In this document: piece by piece, positions 7,530-15,682 of the stretch
Layout: the number at the start of each line of letters is the position of its first letter
How positions within the stretch are numbered: position 1 is the stretch's first letter
DNA from: Nitrospinota bacterium
Lineage (GTDB): Bacteria; Nitrospinota_A; UBA7883; JACRLM01
Length of the DNA: 64,000 nt
Assembly (NCBI GenBank): GCA_016208975.1
Contig: JACQXA010000004.1
Span: 1 to 64,000 of the forward strand
Direction: 5' to 3'
The notes under the pieces: generated by a model
The model's input: the letters and a program-made list of their open reading frames with translations, nothing else
Databases searched by the model: none
What the model was told of the DNA's origin: nothing
Program-made: the position numbers and the translations under genes

Positions 7530-8099
7530 ATGGCGGCCGTTATAAATGCCGGGTCAGTCCGCGTAGGGTATTTAATAATATACGATAAACAGCTGTGGCG
7601 CGTAATGGCCACGGAGCATGTTAAGCCCGGCAAGGGCGGGGCCTACGCCCAGTTGAAACTGCGCAATGTCCTTCAAGGTAACCAGACAGAGGTGAGGCTC
7701 CGCACAGAAGAGAAAGTGGAACGCGCCGCGCTAGAACAGCACGAGATGGAATACCTGTATGAGGATCCGGCTGGCTTCTGCTTCATGAACACCGAAAGCT
7801 ACGAGCAGGTGTTCTTTTCAAAAGACGATCTGGCCGGGGTTCTGGAATATCTTCTGCCCAACACCAGGGTGCAGGTGGAATATTATGACGGAAAGGCCAT
7901 TGGCGTAACTCCCCCCAGGATGGTGGAGCTTAGGGTGGTGGAAACCGAGCCTTCGTTGAAAACCGCCACCATCACAAGCACGCCCAAACCGGCGAAACTG
8001 GAGACGGGGCTTATCGTGCAGGTTCCGCAGTTTGTGGAGGTGGGCGAGAAAATCCGGGTGGACACCACCGAGGGAAAATACATGGAGCGGGTGAAATAG
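7530..8099 (+). CDS. efp: Elongation factor P
   Basis: The 189-residue protein has the three-domain EF-P length and ends with the conserved LIVQVPQFVEVGEKIRVDT and GKYMERVK. EF-P binds between the P and E sites of the ribosome and rescues stalls at proline runs. The tip loop reads KPGKGGAYAQ with Lys35 at the position modified by beta-lysylation in Escherichia coli; no modification enzyme gene is in the window. A good AAGGGAG ribosome site precedes the ATG. Confidence 0.96.
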   Translation: MAAVINAGSVRVGYLIIYDKQLWRVMATEHVKPGKGGAYAQLKLRNVLQGNQTEVRLRTEEKVERAALEQHEMEYLYEDPAGFCFMNTESYEQVFFSKDDLAGVLEYLLPNTRVQVEYYDGKAIGVTPPRMVELRVVETEPSLKTATITSTPKPAKLETGLIVQVPQFVEVGEKIRVDTTEGKYMERVK

Positions 8100-8118
8100 C
8101 TCCAGCCGGTATATTGCC

Positions 8119-8886
8119 ATGAGTGATTTACTCGATTGCATTAATACAAAAAAAGCCGTCCTGGTTTGCGCCATGGCGGCTTTTTTATTTTCGGCTACGG
8201 GCGCGGCCCCCTCGGCCTTTGCCGGGCCCTCTATAAAAGTTACGCCCGCAAAACATGACCTGGGGAAAATAAATGAGGGCGACAAGGTATCACGCCGGTT
8301 CACCATAACCAACGAGGGGAACGAAACCCTGGTGGTGAAGGACGTAATCCCTTCATGCGGGTGCACAACGTCGCAGATAGACTCTAAAAATATCGGTCCG
8401 GGAGAGTCTTCCGGCGTGACGATTGTTTTCGATTCGGCGTTGCGTCCGGGGCCGTTCACCAAACAGGTGACAATTCTATCCAACGACGAGGCCCGGCCAA
8501 AGGTGGACGCGCTGATAACCGGCGAGGTTGTAAGAGCCCCGGCCCCCAGGGTAACGCTGGAGCCTTCGCTTGTCCGGCTAAACAAAGCGCCGCCGGAAAG
8601 CGTGGTGGAAGCCTGGTTCAACGTGCGAAACGACGGTTCGAAGGAACTGGTGGTGACAGGGGTTTATCTTAAGAAAGGGGTTTACGCTGTTGGAGCGCCG
8701 GTGCGGGAAAAAGCTCCAGTGGAGGCGTTCACGCTGGCTCCTGGCGGGCAGAAACCCATAATGTTACCGGTTAAAACCCCGGCCAAGGGCTTTATCCGGC
8801 TGGAGTATCAGGTTGAAACCAACGACCCCCGGATTCCAATGGCCACTTTGATCATTACCGGCGAGGTGGAAACGCCAAAGAAGTGA
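8119..8886 (+). CDS. DUF1573 exported protein
   Basis: The 255-residue protein has a signal peptide (core AVLVCAMAAFLFSATGAA, cleaved near AFAG). A DUF1573 Ig-like domain follows, with the family hallmarks HDLGKINEGDKVSRRFTITN, LVVKDVIPSCGCTT, PGESSGVTIVFDS and a Cys-Gly-Cys pair. A second, weaker Ig-like repeat fills residues 145-255. These proteins are envelope beta-sandwich modules of unknown function. The first 25 codons contain a terminator-shaped hairpin (separate entry), which raises doubt about the exact start; an alternative ATG at 8173 would leave a poor signal peptide without basic residues. Confidence 0.75.
   Translation: MSDLLDCINTKKAVLVCAMAAFLFSATGAAPSAFAGPSIKVTPAKHDLGKINEGDKVSRRFTITNEGNETLVVKDVIPSCGCTTSQIDSKNIGPGESSGVTIVFDSALRPGPFTKQVTILSNDEARPKVDALITGEVVRAPAPRVTLEPSLVRLNKAPPESVVEAWFNVRNDGSKELVVTGVYLKKGVYAVGAPVREKAPVEAFTLAPGGQKPIMLPVKTPAKGFIRLEYQVETNDPRIPMATLIITGEVETPKK
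8149..8186 (+). terminator. Terminator-like hairpin inside the DUF1573 signal-peptide codons
   Basis: AAAAAAGCCG (8149-8158) pairs perfectly with CGGCTTTTTT (8177-8186), with two further C-G pairs inside, and the 3' arm ends in six T. It is the right shape and place for the efp terminator but lies inside the next reading frame, so it could attenuate the DUF1573 gene. Confidence 0.5.
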
Positions 8887-8975
8887 GCCGCGTCTTGCGG
8901 GTAAAAAAGGTTATTTCACAGGCCCCATGGCAACTCTTGGCGGTTATGCTATAATTTCCCTTCCTCAAAGGAAAT

Positions 8976-9051
8976 GCGGGTGTAGCTCAGTTGGTAGAGC
9001 ATCAGCTTCCCAAGCTGAGGGTCGCGGGTTCGAGCCCCGTCGCCCGCTCCA
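8976..9051 (+). tRNA. tRNA-Gly (anticodon CCC)
   Basis: The acceptor stem is GCGGGTG/CGCCCGC, the anticodon loop TTCCCAA (CCC), the T arm GGTTCGAGCC, and CCA is encoded (9049-9051). A TATAAT box at 8950-8955 is a likely -10 of its promoter. Confidence 0.95.
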
Positions 9052-9114
9052 AAAATAAATCCCTTACAGTAATTCAGATTCCCAAATAGTTGTCGCAATC
9101 ACCATTTGCCGTTT

Positions 9115-9255
9115 CCCCCAGGTTGCTAACCTCAATCTCGCTTCCCCGGGTCGCGTATTTCAGTCTCGCTTCCCCGAGGTCACCGTTTAACCGCGTCCCC
9201 GAGGTCGCTGACCTCGGTCTTTAAGAAATCCGTGGTCGGGCGACCACGGGGAAGC
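9115..9255. repeat. Degenerate palindromic repeat cluster (GTGGTCG type)
   Basis: This holds several copies of a GCTTCCCCGAGGTC-like unit, the palindrome GAGGTCGCTGACCTC (9201-9215) and CGTGGTCGGGCGACCACG (9231-9248) followed by GGGAAGC. The last unit recurs near 9590 and 28541. There is no gene. Confidence 0.7.
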
Positions 9256-9259
9256 ATTG

Positions 9260-9364
9260 GGCGACGTTGGCATCCGCGCCTGGGCCGGTTCGGTGATGTG
9301 AATGGATTACTTCGCTATTTATCCGAACGATTTGAACTACGACCCGGCCACTTTTAGCGGGTGA
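9260..9364 (+). pseudogene. Decayed 3' end of a pseudopilin/lectin gene like the one at 2625-4031
   Basis: Read in one frame, this stretch gives GDVGIRAWAGSVM, a TGA stop, then MDYFAIYPNDLNYDPATFSG and a final TGA. The last 34 residues of the protein encoded at 2625-4031 are GDIGIRAWGGSVIL then MDYFAIYPNDLNYDPSTFSG. Most base differences are at third codon positions, so the copy diverged under selection before it decayed. Homology stops sharply upstream in palindromic repeat sequence. It is a relic of a paralogue or of an older copy of the locus. Confidence 0.85.
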
Positions 9365-9370
9365 TGTGGT

Positions 9371-9426
9371 GAATGTCAGGGCGAGCGAGTTATGGCGAGC
9401 TTGCCGAGCCACGAACCATGACATTC
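9371..9426. repeat. Palindromic intergenic element
   Basis: Arms GAATGTCA (9371-9378) and TGACATTC (9419-9426) enclose a GC-rich inner inverted repeat around GGCGAGCTTGCCGAGCC. It resembles the short mobile palindromes scattered in many bacterial chromosomes. Confidence 0.6.
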
Positions 9427-9451
9427 CCTCTGTCCGAGGTGGAAAACATCT

Positions 9452-9580
9452 CGCGGAGCGCCATTTGTCATCCCGGCCAAGCGTAGCGCGAGCCGGGATC
9501 AGAGACTCAACGGGGAATAGACGATGCCCCGATGCCTGGTCAAGCCCGGCATGACAATGTTCCCACTATTGGGGATATTC
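9452..9580 (-). repeat. Intergenic repeat family A, copy 1
   Basis: This is an inverted copy of the element seen at 24061, 28324, 28618 and 28749. It contains two strong hairpins, ATCCCGGC...GCCGGGAT and ATGCC(T/G)GG...CCCGGCAT, and ends with the shared GGGGATATTC boundary at 9571-9580. Confidence 0.85.
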
Positions 9581-9589
9581 TTACCGCTT

Positions 9590-9660
9590 CACCGTGGTCG
9601 CCCGACCACGGATTCCTGTCGCTACTGTCGTTGTTTAAAGATGACCGGGGTCAGGCGACC
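9590..9660. repeat. Two short palindromes of the repeat region
   Basis: CGTGGTCGCCCGACCACG and CGGGGTCAGGCGACCCCG lie about 35 bp apart. Both recur in the 28.5-kb repeat region and flank family A copies there. No gene lies between here and the hydrogenase operon. Confidence 0.65.
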
Positions 9661-9722
9661 CCGGTGAAGCGCAAAGAGGACATGGGGTCAGGTCTTGAAA
9701 CTTGATATTTTTTCATCCAGTC

Positions 9723-9766
9723 AACGTTATTCAACCATATCTTTAATAACGTTATTAGCCTAATAA
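9723..9766. other. Two adjoining AT-rich hairpins after the hydrogenase operon
   Basis: AACGTTATT (9723-9731) and AATAACGTT (9745-9753) form a perfect inverted repeat, overlapped by TTATTAG-C-CTAATAA (9752-9766). They lie just beyond the stop of the hydrogenase large subunit. No T-run follows on the minus strand, so a terminator role is uncertain. Confidence 0.4.
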
Positions 9767-9777
9767 ACCTTGCGGAT

Positions 9778-11073
9778 TCAATCCCTCTCCACCTTTAGTT
9801 TCAAAAAGTGGGTGGCGCAGGAGATGCACGGGTCGTAATTCCTTATGGCCTGTTCCAACTGCCAGGTAAGCTTGTCTTCCGGCAGGTCCAGATATTTTGA
9901 GGTGTAGTCCGCCAAGTCCTGCTCGATTATCCGCTGGTTCTGGGAGGTGGGGGGCACTATCTTGGCCTCTTGTATTATTCCCTTATCGTCCAGCCTGTAA
10001 CGGTGCCAGCAGATTCCCCGGGGCGCTTCGGAACAGCCGCAACCGGATCCGGCTTTGGGGATCAGCTCCACATGCGGTTTGGCGGGGCGCTCGTAATTTT
10101 CTATTATGCGAATGGCCTCCTCCACGGCGAACAGGGTTTCCACAGCCCTCACAACAATGCTCTTGAACGGATTGTGCACCGTTTCGCCCAGCCCAGCCTG
10201 CCTTGCCGCATCCTGCGCAACTTGCGGTAGCCTGTCGAAATTCAGGTTGTACCGGGCCATAGGGCCAACAAAATATGCCCCGCGCCCCTTGATGAACGAA
10301 CGGAGCGCGTTGGAATGGGCCACGTGCTCCTCCTCGAAATGGTTCTCGTATTCGTTCAGGGCTATGTCTATCCCCTTGCTGGAGACCAGCCGCCCCTCGT
10401 TGAACGGATATTCGTCCGGATGCCGCATGCTCACATACTCGTATTCCCGCTCGAACTCCGGAAAGTTCAGCGACCCGGTGAACTTCACCGTTTGAACAGC
10501 CCCGTCCCGCGCCCATTTCAGCTTCTCCAGCAGAGGCTCCAACTCTTTTCGTTCGGGGACGCGGTAGAACCCGCCCACCCGCACGTTTACAGGATGGATC
10601 TCCCGCCCGCCAAGGGTTTGCACAATCTCGTTGCCAACCTTTTTCAGTTTCAGCGCCAGCTCCACCGCATCCCGATGGTCTTTGGCCATGTGGATGGCGC
10701 TCTGGTATCCAAGGAAATCCGGCAGGTGAAGCATGTATATGTGCAGGATGTGGCTTTCTATCCACTCGCCGCAATAGATTAGCCGCCGCAACGCCCGCAA
10801 TTGACCCTCCACCTTCACCCCCAGGGCCGACTCCATGGCATGGACGGAACTCATCTGGTATGCGATGGGGCATATGCCGCAGATTCTGGCCGTGATGTCC
10901 GGCGCGTCGGTGAAAGCCCTGCCGCGCAGAAACGCCTCGAAAAACCGGGGCGGCTCGTATATGGTAAGCTTCACGCTGGCCACCTTGCCGCCGGTGACCT
11001 TTACATACATGGCGCCCTCCCCCTCCACCCGGGCCAGGGCGTCCACCTTAATCTTCATGGCTTTTTCTTTCAT
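9778..11073 (-). CDS. hydA: [NiFe] hydrogenase group 3b type, large (alpha) subunit
   Basis: The protein of about 431 residues carries the NiFe active site. The N-terminal ligand motif is [19 protein letters not shown] (CxxC at about 65-68) and the C-terminal one is DPCISCATH (about 416-422), followed by a nine-residue tail. Group 3 enzymes of this kind are cytoplasmic and exchange electrons with NAD(P)H through their partner subunits. The start at 11073 is chosen because AAGGAG lies 10 nt upstream; a GTG at 11082 is too close to that site and an ATG at 11058 is also possible. The gene overlaps the small subunit gene. No maturation protease or hyp genes are in the window. Confidence 0.93.
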   Translation of the reverse strand: MKEKAMKIKVDALARVEGEGAMYVKVTGGKVASVKLTIYEPPRFFEAFLRGRAFTDAPDITARICGICPIAYQMSSVHAMESALGVKVEGQLRALRRLIYCGEWIESHILHIYMLHLPDFLGYQSAIHMAKDHRDAVELALKLKKVGNEIVQTLGGREIHPVNVRVGGFYRVPERKELEPLLEKLKWARDGAVQTVKFTGSLNFPEFEREYEYVSMRHPDEYPFNEGRLVSSKGIDIALNEYENHFEEEHVAHSNALRSFIKGRGAYFVGPMARYNLNFDRLPQVAQDAARQAGLGETVHNPFKSIVVRAVETLFAVEEAIRIIENYERPAKPHVELIPKAGSGCGCSEAPRGICWHRYRLDDKGIIQEAKIVPPTSQNQRIIEQDLADYTSKYLDLPEDKLTWQLEQAIRNYDPCISCATHFLKLKVERD

Positions 11074-11842
11074 GGGCCTCACTCTCCTTGCGGAAAGCCT
11101 CGGAATTCGCGTTGAACCCGCGATAGGCGCGGATTATCCCGTCATCGTCCATCCCAAGGGTTTTCCACTGCCCGCTAACCGACGCCGTGTTGGGCGTTTC
11201 CATGGGGCCGAAACATCCGTAACAGCCCCGGTTGAACGACGGGCATAAAACCCCGCATCCGGTTTGCGTAACCGGCCCCATGCAGGGCGTGCCATGCCCC
11301 GCCATGACGCAAACATAGTTCTTTCGTTTGCAGTCCACGCACAGGCTGTATGTGGGTATGTTGGGCCGTCTGCCGAACAGGTATGCGCTTATGGTCTCCA
11401 CCAGCTGGGTCTTGCTTATGGGGCATCCGCGTAATTCAAAATCCACCGGCACATGGTCGGCGATGGCCGTTGAGCGGGAAAGGGTGGAGATATAATCCGG
11501 CCGGGCGTACACGATGTTGGTGTACTCCTTCACGTTGGCGAAGTTCCGCAACGCCTGGATGCCCCCCGCCGTGGCGCAGGCGCCGATGGTCACTAAAAAC
11601 TTCGACTGGCGGCGAACCTTGTGGATGCGTTCCTCATCGTGGGGGGTGGTTATGGAGCCTTCCACCAGAGCCAGGTCGTAAGGGCCTTTGATCACCTCGC
11701 GGGAGGCTTCAAGGAAATTGGCTATGTCTATGGCCCCGGCCACTGCCAGAAGCTCGTCCTCGCAATCCAGCAATGACAGCTGGCACCCGTCGCAGGAGGC
11801 GAACTTGAACACCCCCAGTTTTTTCTTCGCGGTTCTGGCCAT
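11048..11842 (-). CDS. hydD: [NiFe] hydrogenase group 3b type, small (delta) subunit
   Basis: The 264-residue protein is the electron-transfer small subunit. It has the proximal-cluster motif [13 protein letters not shown] (Cys17, Cys20), [28 protein letters not shown], and a C-terminal group of cysteines ([39 protein letters not shown]) for more iron-sulfur clusters. There is no Tat signal, in agreement with a cytoplasmic enzyme. It sits between the gamma and alpha subunit genes and overlaps alpha at its 3' end. Confidence 0.93.
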   Translation of the reverse strand: MARTAKKKLGVFKFASCDGCQLSLLDCEDELLAVAGAIDIANFLEASREVIKGPYDLALVEGSITTPHDEERIHKVRRQSKFLVTIGACATAGGIQALRNFANVKEYTNIVYARPDYISTLSRSTAIADHVPVDFELRGCPISKTQLVETISAYLFGRRPNIPTYSLCVDCKRKNYVCVMAGHGTPCMGPVTQTGCGVLCPSFNRGCYGCFGPMETPNTASVSGQWKTLGMDDDGIIRAYRGFNANSEAFRKESEAHERKSHED

Positions 11843-11845
11843 GGC

Positions 11846-12670
11846 TCACACCTCCCGTTTTGTAAATATGTGGGAGACTTCCGAGTACCGGAACACAGGG
11901 CCGTTCTTGCAAACAAAATGGGGGCCGAACTGGCAGAACCCGCAAAGCCCCACGCCGCACCGCATGCTCCGCTCCATGCTCACCATTATGTTCCCGGCGG
12001 CCACCTGGCGCCGCGCAAGCTCCATCACGGTGTAACGCATCATTATTTCCGGCCCGCAAACAAAAGCCATGGTGTGCAGGGGGTCGAACCGCGCCTTGCC
12101 GATAAGCCTCGTCACCACCCCCACTTCCCCTTTCCAGCCATTACCGCCCCGGTCCACCGTCACTAATACATCCATGCCGGAGCGCCATTGCTCAAGCTCC
12201 TTCGTATAGAGGATGTCCTGGGCGGACCTTGCCCCATACAACAGTGTCACTTTCCCGTATTTTTCCCGGTTGGCCAGCACGTGATAAATGGCCGGGCGGA
12301 GCGGGGCCAGCGCTATGCCTCCGGCTATTATCAATACGTCATGCCCCTCGGCGTCTTTTACAGGCCAGCCGTTCCCGAATGGGCCGCGCAGACCCAGATA
12401 GTCCCCTTTTTTCAGGTCACGCATGACGTTGGTCACCGCCCCCACGGCGCGCACGGTGTGGATGATATCCGAATTTTCCGCCGGGTCGCCGCTTATGGAT
12501 ATGGGGACCTCCCCCACGCCGAAAACGTAAAGCATGTTGAACTGGCCGGGGCTGAATTTGGGCGGCCCGCCGCCGTTGCGGGCTGGAGCCACGCTTAAGC
12601 TGAACGTATCGTAAGTCTCCACCCACGTCTTTTTGATGACGTAAGGCTCCGGAGTCATAATGTCGCTCAT
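11846..12670 (-). CDS. hydG: Hydrogenase gamma subunit, FAD/NAD(P)-binding
   Basis: The 274-residue protein belongs to the ferredoxin-NADP reductase superfamily as used in sulfhydrogenase gamma subunits. It has an FAD-binding barrel with FSPGQFNMLYVFGVGEVPIS, a nucleotide-binding half with LIIAGGIALAPLRPAIYH and MAFVCGPEIMMRYT, and a C-terminal [2Fe-2S] motif MRCGVGLCGFCQFG plus a fourth Cys in FVCKNG. It passes electrons between NAD(P)H and the cluster chain of the delta subunit. The ATG at 12670 has GAGGGG upstream; longer readings would run into the preceding gene. Confidence 0.92.
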   Translation of the reverse strand: MSDIMTPEPYVIKKTWVETYDTFSLSVAPARNGGGPPKFSPGQFNMLYVFGVGEVPISISGDPAENSDIIHTVRAVGAVTNVMRDLKKGDYLGLRGPFGNGWPVKDAEGHDVLIIAGGIALAPLRPAIYHVLANREKYGKVTLLYGARSAQDILYTKELEQWRSGMDVLVTVDRGGNGWKGEVGVVTRLIGKARFDPLHTMAFVCGPEIMMRYTVMELARRQVAAGNIMVSMERSMRCGVGLCGFCQFGPHFVCKNGPVFRYSEVSHIFTKREV

Positions 12671-12702
12671 TATCCCCTCTCGTTTGGCGCCCGGAAGCGC
12701 TG

Positions 12703-13179
12703 TCAGGCTTTCATCGCTTTGGCGCCACCGTAAAGATCCAGAAGCTGGATGTTGGCGGCGTGCAGGCTGTCCCAAAGTATGTGTGAGAACCGCTTGAACA
12801 ACTCATACCCCAGGTCGTGGTCAGCCTCGCATTTGGTCCTTAAACATTTGCCGTCCAGGGCGATGGCGCGGGTAAGCTCCATGGCGCGGCCATCGAACAT
12901 CCAGCGGTATGGCGGAATGAGCCACGACCAGCCCGCTATGTCCCCCTCGGATAGGGTCTGGATGATGATTGGCCCCTTATTGGGGCTGTTCAGCTCCAGC
13001 GACACCCTCCCCTGGCGGATAAGGAAGAACTGGTTGGCTTCCTCCCCCTCCCGGAAGATGTAATCCCCGGCGTTGAACCGCACGTTGGAGGCGCAACCGG
13101 TAAGAAGCTCCAGATGCTCCTTCTTCAGGCCTTGCAGAAACTGGCTTTGAGTGAGTATCGTTTCCAGCGAGCGAATCAT
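12703..13179 (-). CDS. Cyclic-nucleotide-binding-domain protein in the hydrogenase operon
   Basis: The 158-residue protein is a Crp/Fnr-type effector domain: a helix (LETILTQSQFLQGLKKEHLE), a beta-roll (VRFNAGDYIFREGEEANQF, RQGRVSLELNS, QTLSEGDIAGWSWL), then a helix. It has no helix-turn-helix, so it cannot be an ordinary DNA-binding Crp. It is encoded between the beta and gamma subunits, 32-34 nt from each, so it is probably a regulatory partner or an additional subunit of the enzyme. The phosphate-binding RxS signature of true cAMP binders is not evident. Start at ATG 13179; no strong ribosome site is visible. Confidence 0.8.
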   Translation of the reverse strand: MIRSLETILTQSQFLQGLKKEHLELLTGCASNVRFNAGDYIFREGEEANQFFLIRQGRVSLELNSPNKGPIIIQTLSEGDIAGWSWLIPPYRWMFDGRAMELTRAIALDGKCLRTKCEADHDLGYELFKRFSHILWDSLHAANIQLLDLYGGAKAMKA

Positions 13180-13202
13180 GGCTTTATAGCCCCCCCCTGA
13201 TT

Positions 13203-14333
13203 TTATTTGTCTCCGGAACCGTGGGCGCCAGCCGTTGAGCTTGCCCGGATGGCGGCGGCCTCTTCGGTAATGTCTATCCCCACAGGGCACCAGGTTATGC
13301 ACCGGCCGCATCCCACGCACCCCGACGAGCCGAACTGGTCATGCCACGCGGCCAGCTTGTGTATCATCCATTGCCGGTACCTGCCAAGATGGGTCTGCCT
13401 TACGCTCCCGCCGTGGATGTACGAAAAATCCTTTTCAAAACAGGAGTCCCACTTCTTCCACCGCTCGGCCTTTTGGCCGGAAAGGTCCGTCACATCCTCC
13501 ACGCCTGAACAGAAGCAGGTTGGGCACACCATCGTGCAGTTCGCGCAGGCCAGGCATCTTTCCGCCACCTCGTTCCAGCGCTTGTTCTCGTAACTGCCGT
13601 AGAGAAGCTCCTTGATGCCTGTGGTGTCCAGCTTTCTTCCCATCTTTTGCCCGGCGGCTTTCATCAGGGTTTCAGCTTCCTGCCTTTCCTGATCGCCCAG
13701 AGGGGAGCCGGGCAACCCGGACAAGATCACCTTCCCCATCTCCGACCCGGACAAGGCCACGAAATAATGAACGCCAGGCTTTAACACTTCCGTCAGGCAG
13801 ATGTCGTAAAACCCTGTGGCGGCGGGGCCTGTATTCATGGAGGCGCAAAAGCATGTTCCGCATGGAGCCGTGCAGTTGACGGCGATTATCAAAACGTTCT
13901 CCCGCCGGGCCTGATAGGCCTTGTCGGCGAATTCGCCGCCGAAAAATATCTTGTCCTGGATTTTAAGGGCGGCCAGTTCGCACGGGCGAACGCCTATGAG
14001 GGCAAGCTTCGTTGCGGGCGGCTTTTCTTCAACAACCTTAAAACCCGCGCCATCCATGACGGCGGTAAAAAGTTTTGACCTGGGCGGGTTAAAGTATTTT
14101 TTCCATGATTGGGGGCTTGTGCCGTAACCGAAGATGGCATCGTCGTCCCGTTTAGCCAGGCGGTACCGGCCCGGCTCCTGCGCATCCCCCATGCCCACGG
14201 GCATGTCCTCCGTGGAGCCGATTTCATCATAAACGATCGCGCCGTCTCGAATGGTGGGGCCTAAAGCGGCGTAACCCGCATGGCGCAGGAAACTGAGAAG
14301 GGCGTTAAAACCTTTTATGTCGATCTTAAACAT
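13203..14333 (-). CDS. hydB: Hydrogenase beta subunit, 4Fe-4S dicluster protein
   Basis: The 376-residue protein is the sulfhydrogenase beta-type subunit. A large N-terminal domain holds GVRPCELAALKIQDKIFFGG and a cysteine group NCTAPCGTCFCASM. Two ferredoxin-like 4Fe-4S motifs follow near the C-terminus, CLACANCTMVCPTCFC and CVGCGRCITWCPVGIDI. It relays electrons in the heterotetramer. It is the first gene of the operon. The ATG at 14333 has GGAGG nine bases upstream, so the extra 32 codons readable upstream are not used. Confidence 0.92.
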   Translation of the reverse strand: MFKIDIKGFNALLSFLRHAGYAALGPTIRDGAIVYDEIGSTEDMPVGMGDAQEPGRYRLAKRDDDAIFGYGTSPQSWKKYFNPPRSKLFTAVMDGAGFKVVEEKPPATKLALIGVRPCELAALKIQDKIFFGGEFADKAYQARRENVLIIAVNCTAPCGTCFCASMNTGPAATGFYDICLTEVLKPGVHYFVALSGSEMGKVILSGLPGSPLGDQERQEAETLMKAAGQKMGRKLDTTGIKELLYGSYENKRWNEVAERCLACANCTMVCPTCFCSGVEDVTDLSGQKAERWKKWDSCFEKDFSYIHGGSVRQTHLGRYRQWMIHKLAAWHDQFGSSGCVGCGRCITWCPVGIDITEEAAAIRASSTAGAHGSGDK

Positions 14334-14648
14334 ACCGCCTCCAGAACCGGATTCTCTCACAGTCCATAGACTACCCTCCCCTTTGAACAACAGGCCGAGG
14401 CGCCACTTTAAGGTGGCGGCGATCAACAAAAGCTCGTCTTCATTTTATTACTAAAAGTCACAATGCAAAGCTATTTATTGATTAAGTTTAAATTAGGAAA
14501 TGAGCGTAACCATTGCAACAGCCATCGCTGGGTGAATAAAAGTTTATAACTGTTATAAACCATCTGGAACCGCGGTTCGGGTTATGCTAGTATTAAGTTT
14601 GAAGTGGGGGGAAATCATTGGGGTGCGCCACCCCGTTTGGAGAAAGTA
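14334..14648. other. Divergent control region between hydrogenase operon and ODP gene
   Basis: The stretch is AT-rich and carries no credible gene. It must hold the promoters of both divergent units. Its clearest element is the 19-bp palindrome at 14542-14560, listed separately. Confidence 0.6.
14542..14560. promoter_or_regulatory. Perfect 19-bp palindrome, candidate operator
   Basis: GTTTATAAC-T-GTTATAAAC has two perfect 9-bp arms around one central base, the size and symmetry of a site for a dimeric regulator. It lies 89 nt upstream of the ODP gene and 209 nt upstream of the hydrogenase operon. Confidence 0.5.
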
Positions 14649-15404
14649 ATGAACTCTGACGATATCGATGTATCCAAACCGGTTGAAATAGCCGAGAACA
14701 TCTGGTGGATCGGCTTCAACGATAAAAACGCCGGCTTCCATTGCAATCCCTATCTTATGATTGACGGTGATGAGGCAGTGGTGTTCGATCCGGGCTCCAT
14801 CCCCCATTTCCCCGTGGTTTTATCCAAGCTGTGCAAGCTGGTTTCGTTCAACCAGATATCCAACATCATCGTGACACATCAGGATCCAGACCTGTGCGCC
14901 TCCATACCCAGGTTTGAGGAGCTTATTTACGGAACCGAGGGGCAGTGCAACGTGGTGGCCCATTCCCGCGCCACAATCCTCATCGCCCATTACGGCGTAA
15001 GGTCGGAGTTTTACAATATAGACCAGCACGACTGGAAGCTCACGCTAAAGTCCGGCAGGGAGTTGAAGTTCATCTTCACCCCCTATCTGCATTTCCCCGG
15101 CGCTTACATGACATACGACGCCAATAGCAAAATCCTTTTCTCTGGCGACCTGTTTGGCGGCTTCTCTTTCGATTGGAGCCTTTACGCCAACGAGTACTAC
15201 ATGGAGGCCATGAAAGCGTTCCACGAAAACTACATGCCCTCCAACCAGATATTGCGCCACGCCATGAACAAGCTGGACAACCTGGATATCAAGATGATCG
15301 CCTCGCAACATGGCTCAATCATCAACAAAGATATACGCAAATATATCGATGCGCTCAAGAACCTTGATTGTGGTGATTACATCTTCTCTAGCGCCGGAGA
15401 CTGA
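14649..15404 (+). CDS. ODP-type (diiron, metallo-beta-lactamase fold) protein
   Basis: The 251-residue single-domain protein has the oxygen-binding diiron (ODP) fold related to flavodiiron proteins. Metal-ligand positions visible are THQDPD (His77, Asp79, Asp81), YLHFPG (His148), SGDLFG (Asp167) and SQHG near residue 220. The first motif is H-x-D-x-D followed by Leu, lacking the last His of the classic HxExDH. There is no flavodoxin domain, so it is unlikely to be a complete NO or O2 reductase and more likely a sensor or peroxide/O2-binding protein. The ATG at 14649 follows GGAG. It is divergent from the hydrogenase operon and followed after 2 nt by a small gene. Confidence 0.82.
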   Translation: MNSDDIDVSKPVEIAENIWWIGFNDKNAGFHCNPYLMIDGDEAVVFDPGSIPHFPVVLSKLCKLVSFNQISNIIVTHQDPDLCASIPRFEELIYGTEGQCNVVAHSRATILIAHYGVRSEFYNIDQHDWKLTLKSGRELKFIFTPYLHFPGAYMTYDANSKILFSGDLFGGFSFDWSLYANEYYMEAMKAFHENYMPSNQILRHAMNKLDNLDIKMIASQHGSIINKDIRKYIDALKNLDCGDYIFSSAGD

Positions 15405-15406
15405 AC

Positions 15407-15682
15407 GTGAGCTATAAAATCCTTATTGACCTGGTCATCCAGAGGGAGATGGGCATAATTGGCCGCCATAAAACCCTGGAGGTCGTGAAAGATGTGGGCA
15501 TTTCCACCGATGACACAGGTGAAACGTTGGAAAACGACCATACTTTTCAAATCAATGACCTTGAAAAGCTGATGACCCGGTTCAATGAAAAATACGGCCC
15601 GGTGGCTGTGATGGGATGCAAAATAGCCGTCGCCAGGAAAGCCAGGGAACAAAGCCTGCAACTGCCGCCGATTCTACGATAA
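15407..15682 (+). CDS. Small conserved-looking protein of unknown function
   Basis: The 91-residue protein starts MSYKILIDLVIQREMGIIGR, with GTG as start codon and GGAGA upstream, inside the end of the ODP gene. It has no membrane segment, signal or cysteine cluster (one Cys). Alternating hydrophobic strands and helices suggest a small alpha/beta fold. Since it follows the ODP gene after 2 nt it is almost certainly cotranscribed and may work with it. I do not recognise the family. Confidence 0.6.
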   Translation: MSYKILIDLVIQREMGIIGRHKTLEVVKDVGISTDDTGETLENDHTFQINDLEKLMTRFNEKYGPVAVMGCKIAVARKAREQSLQLPPILR

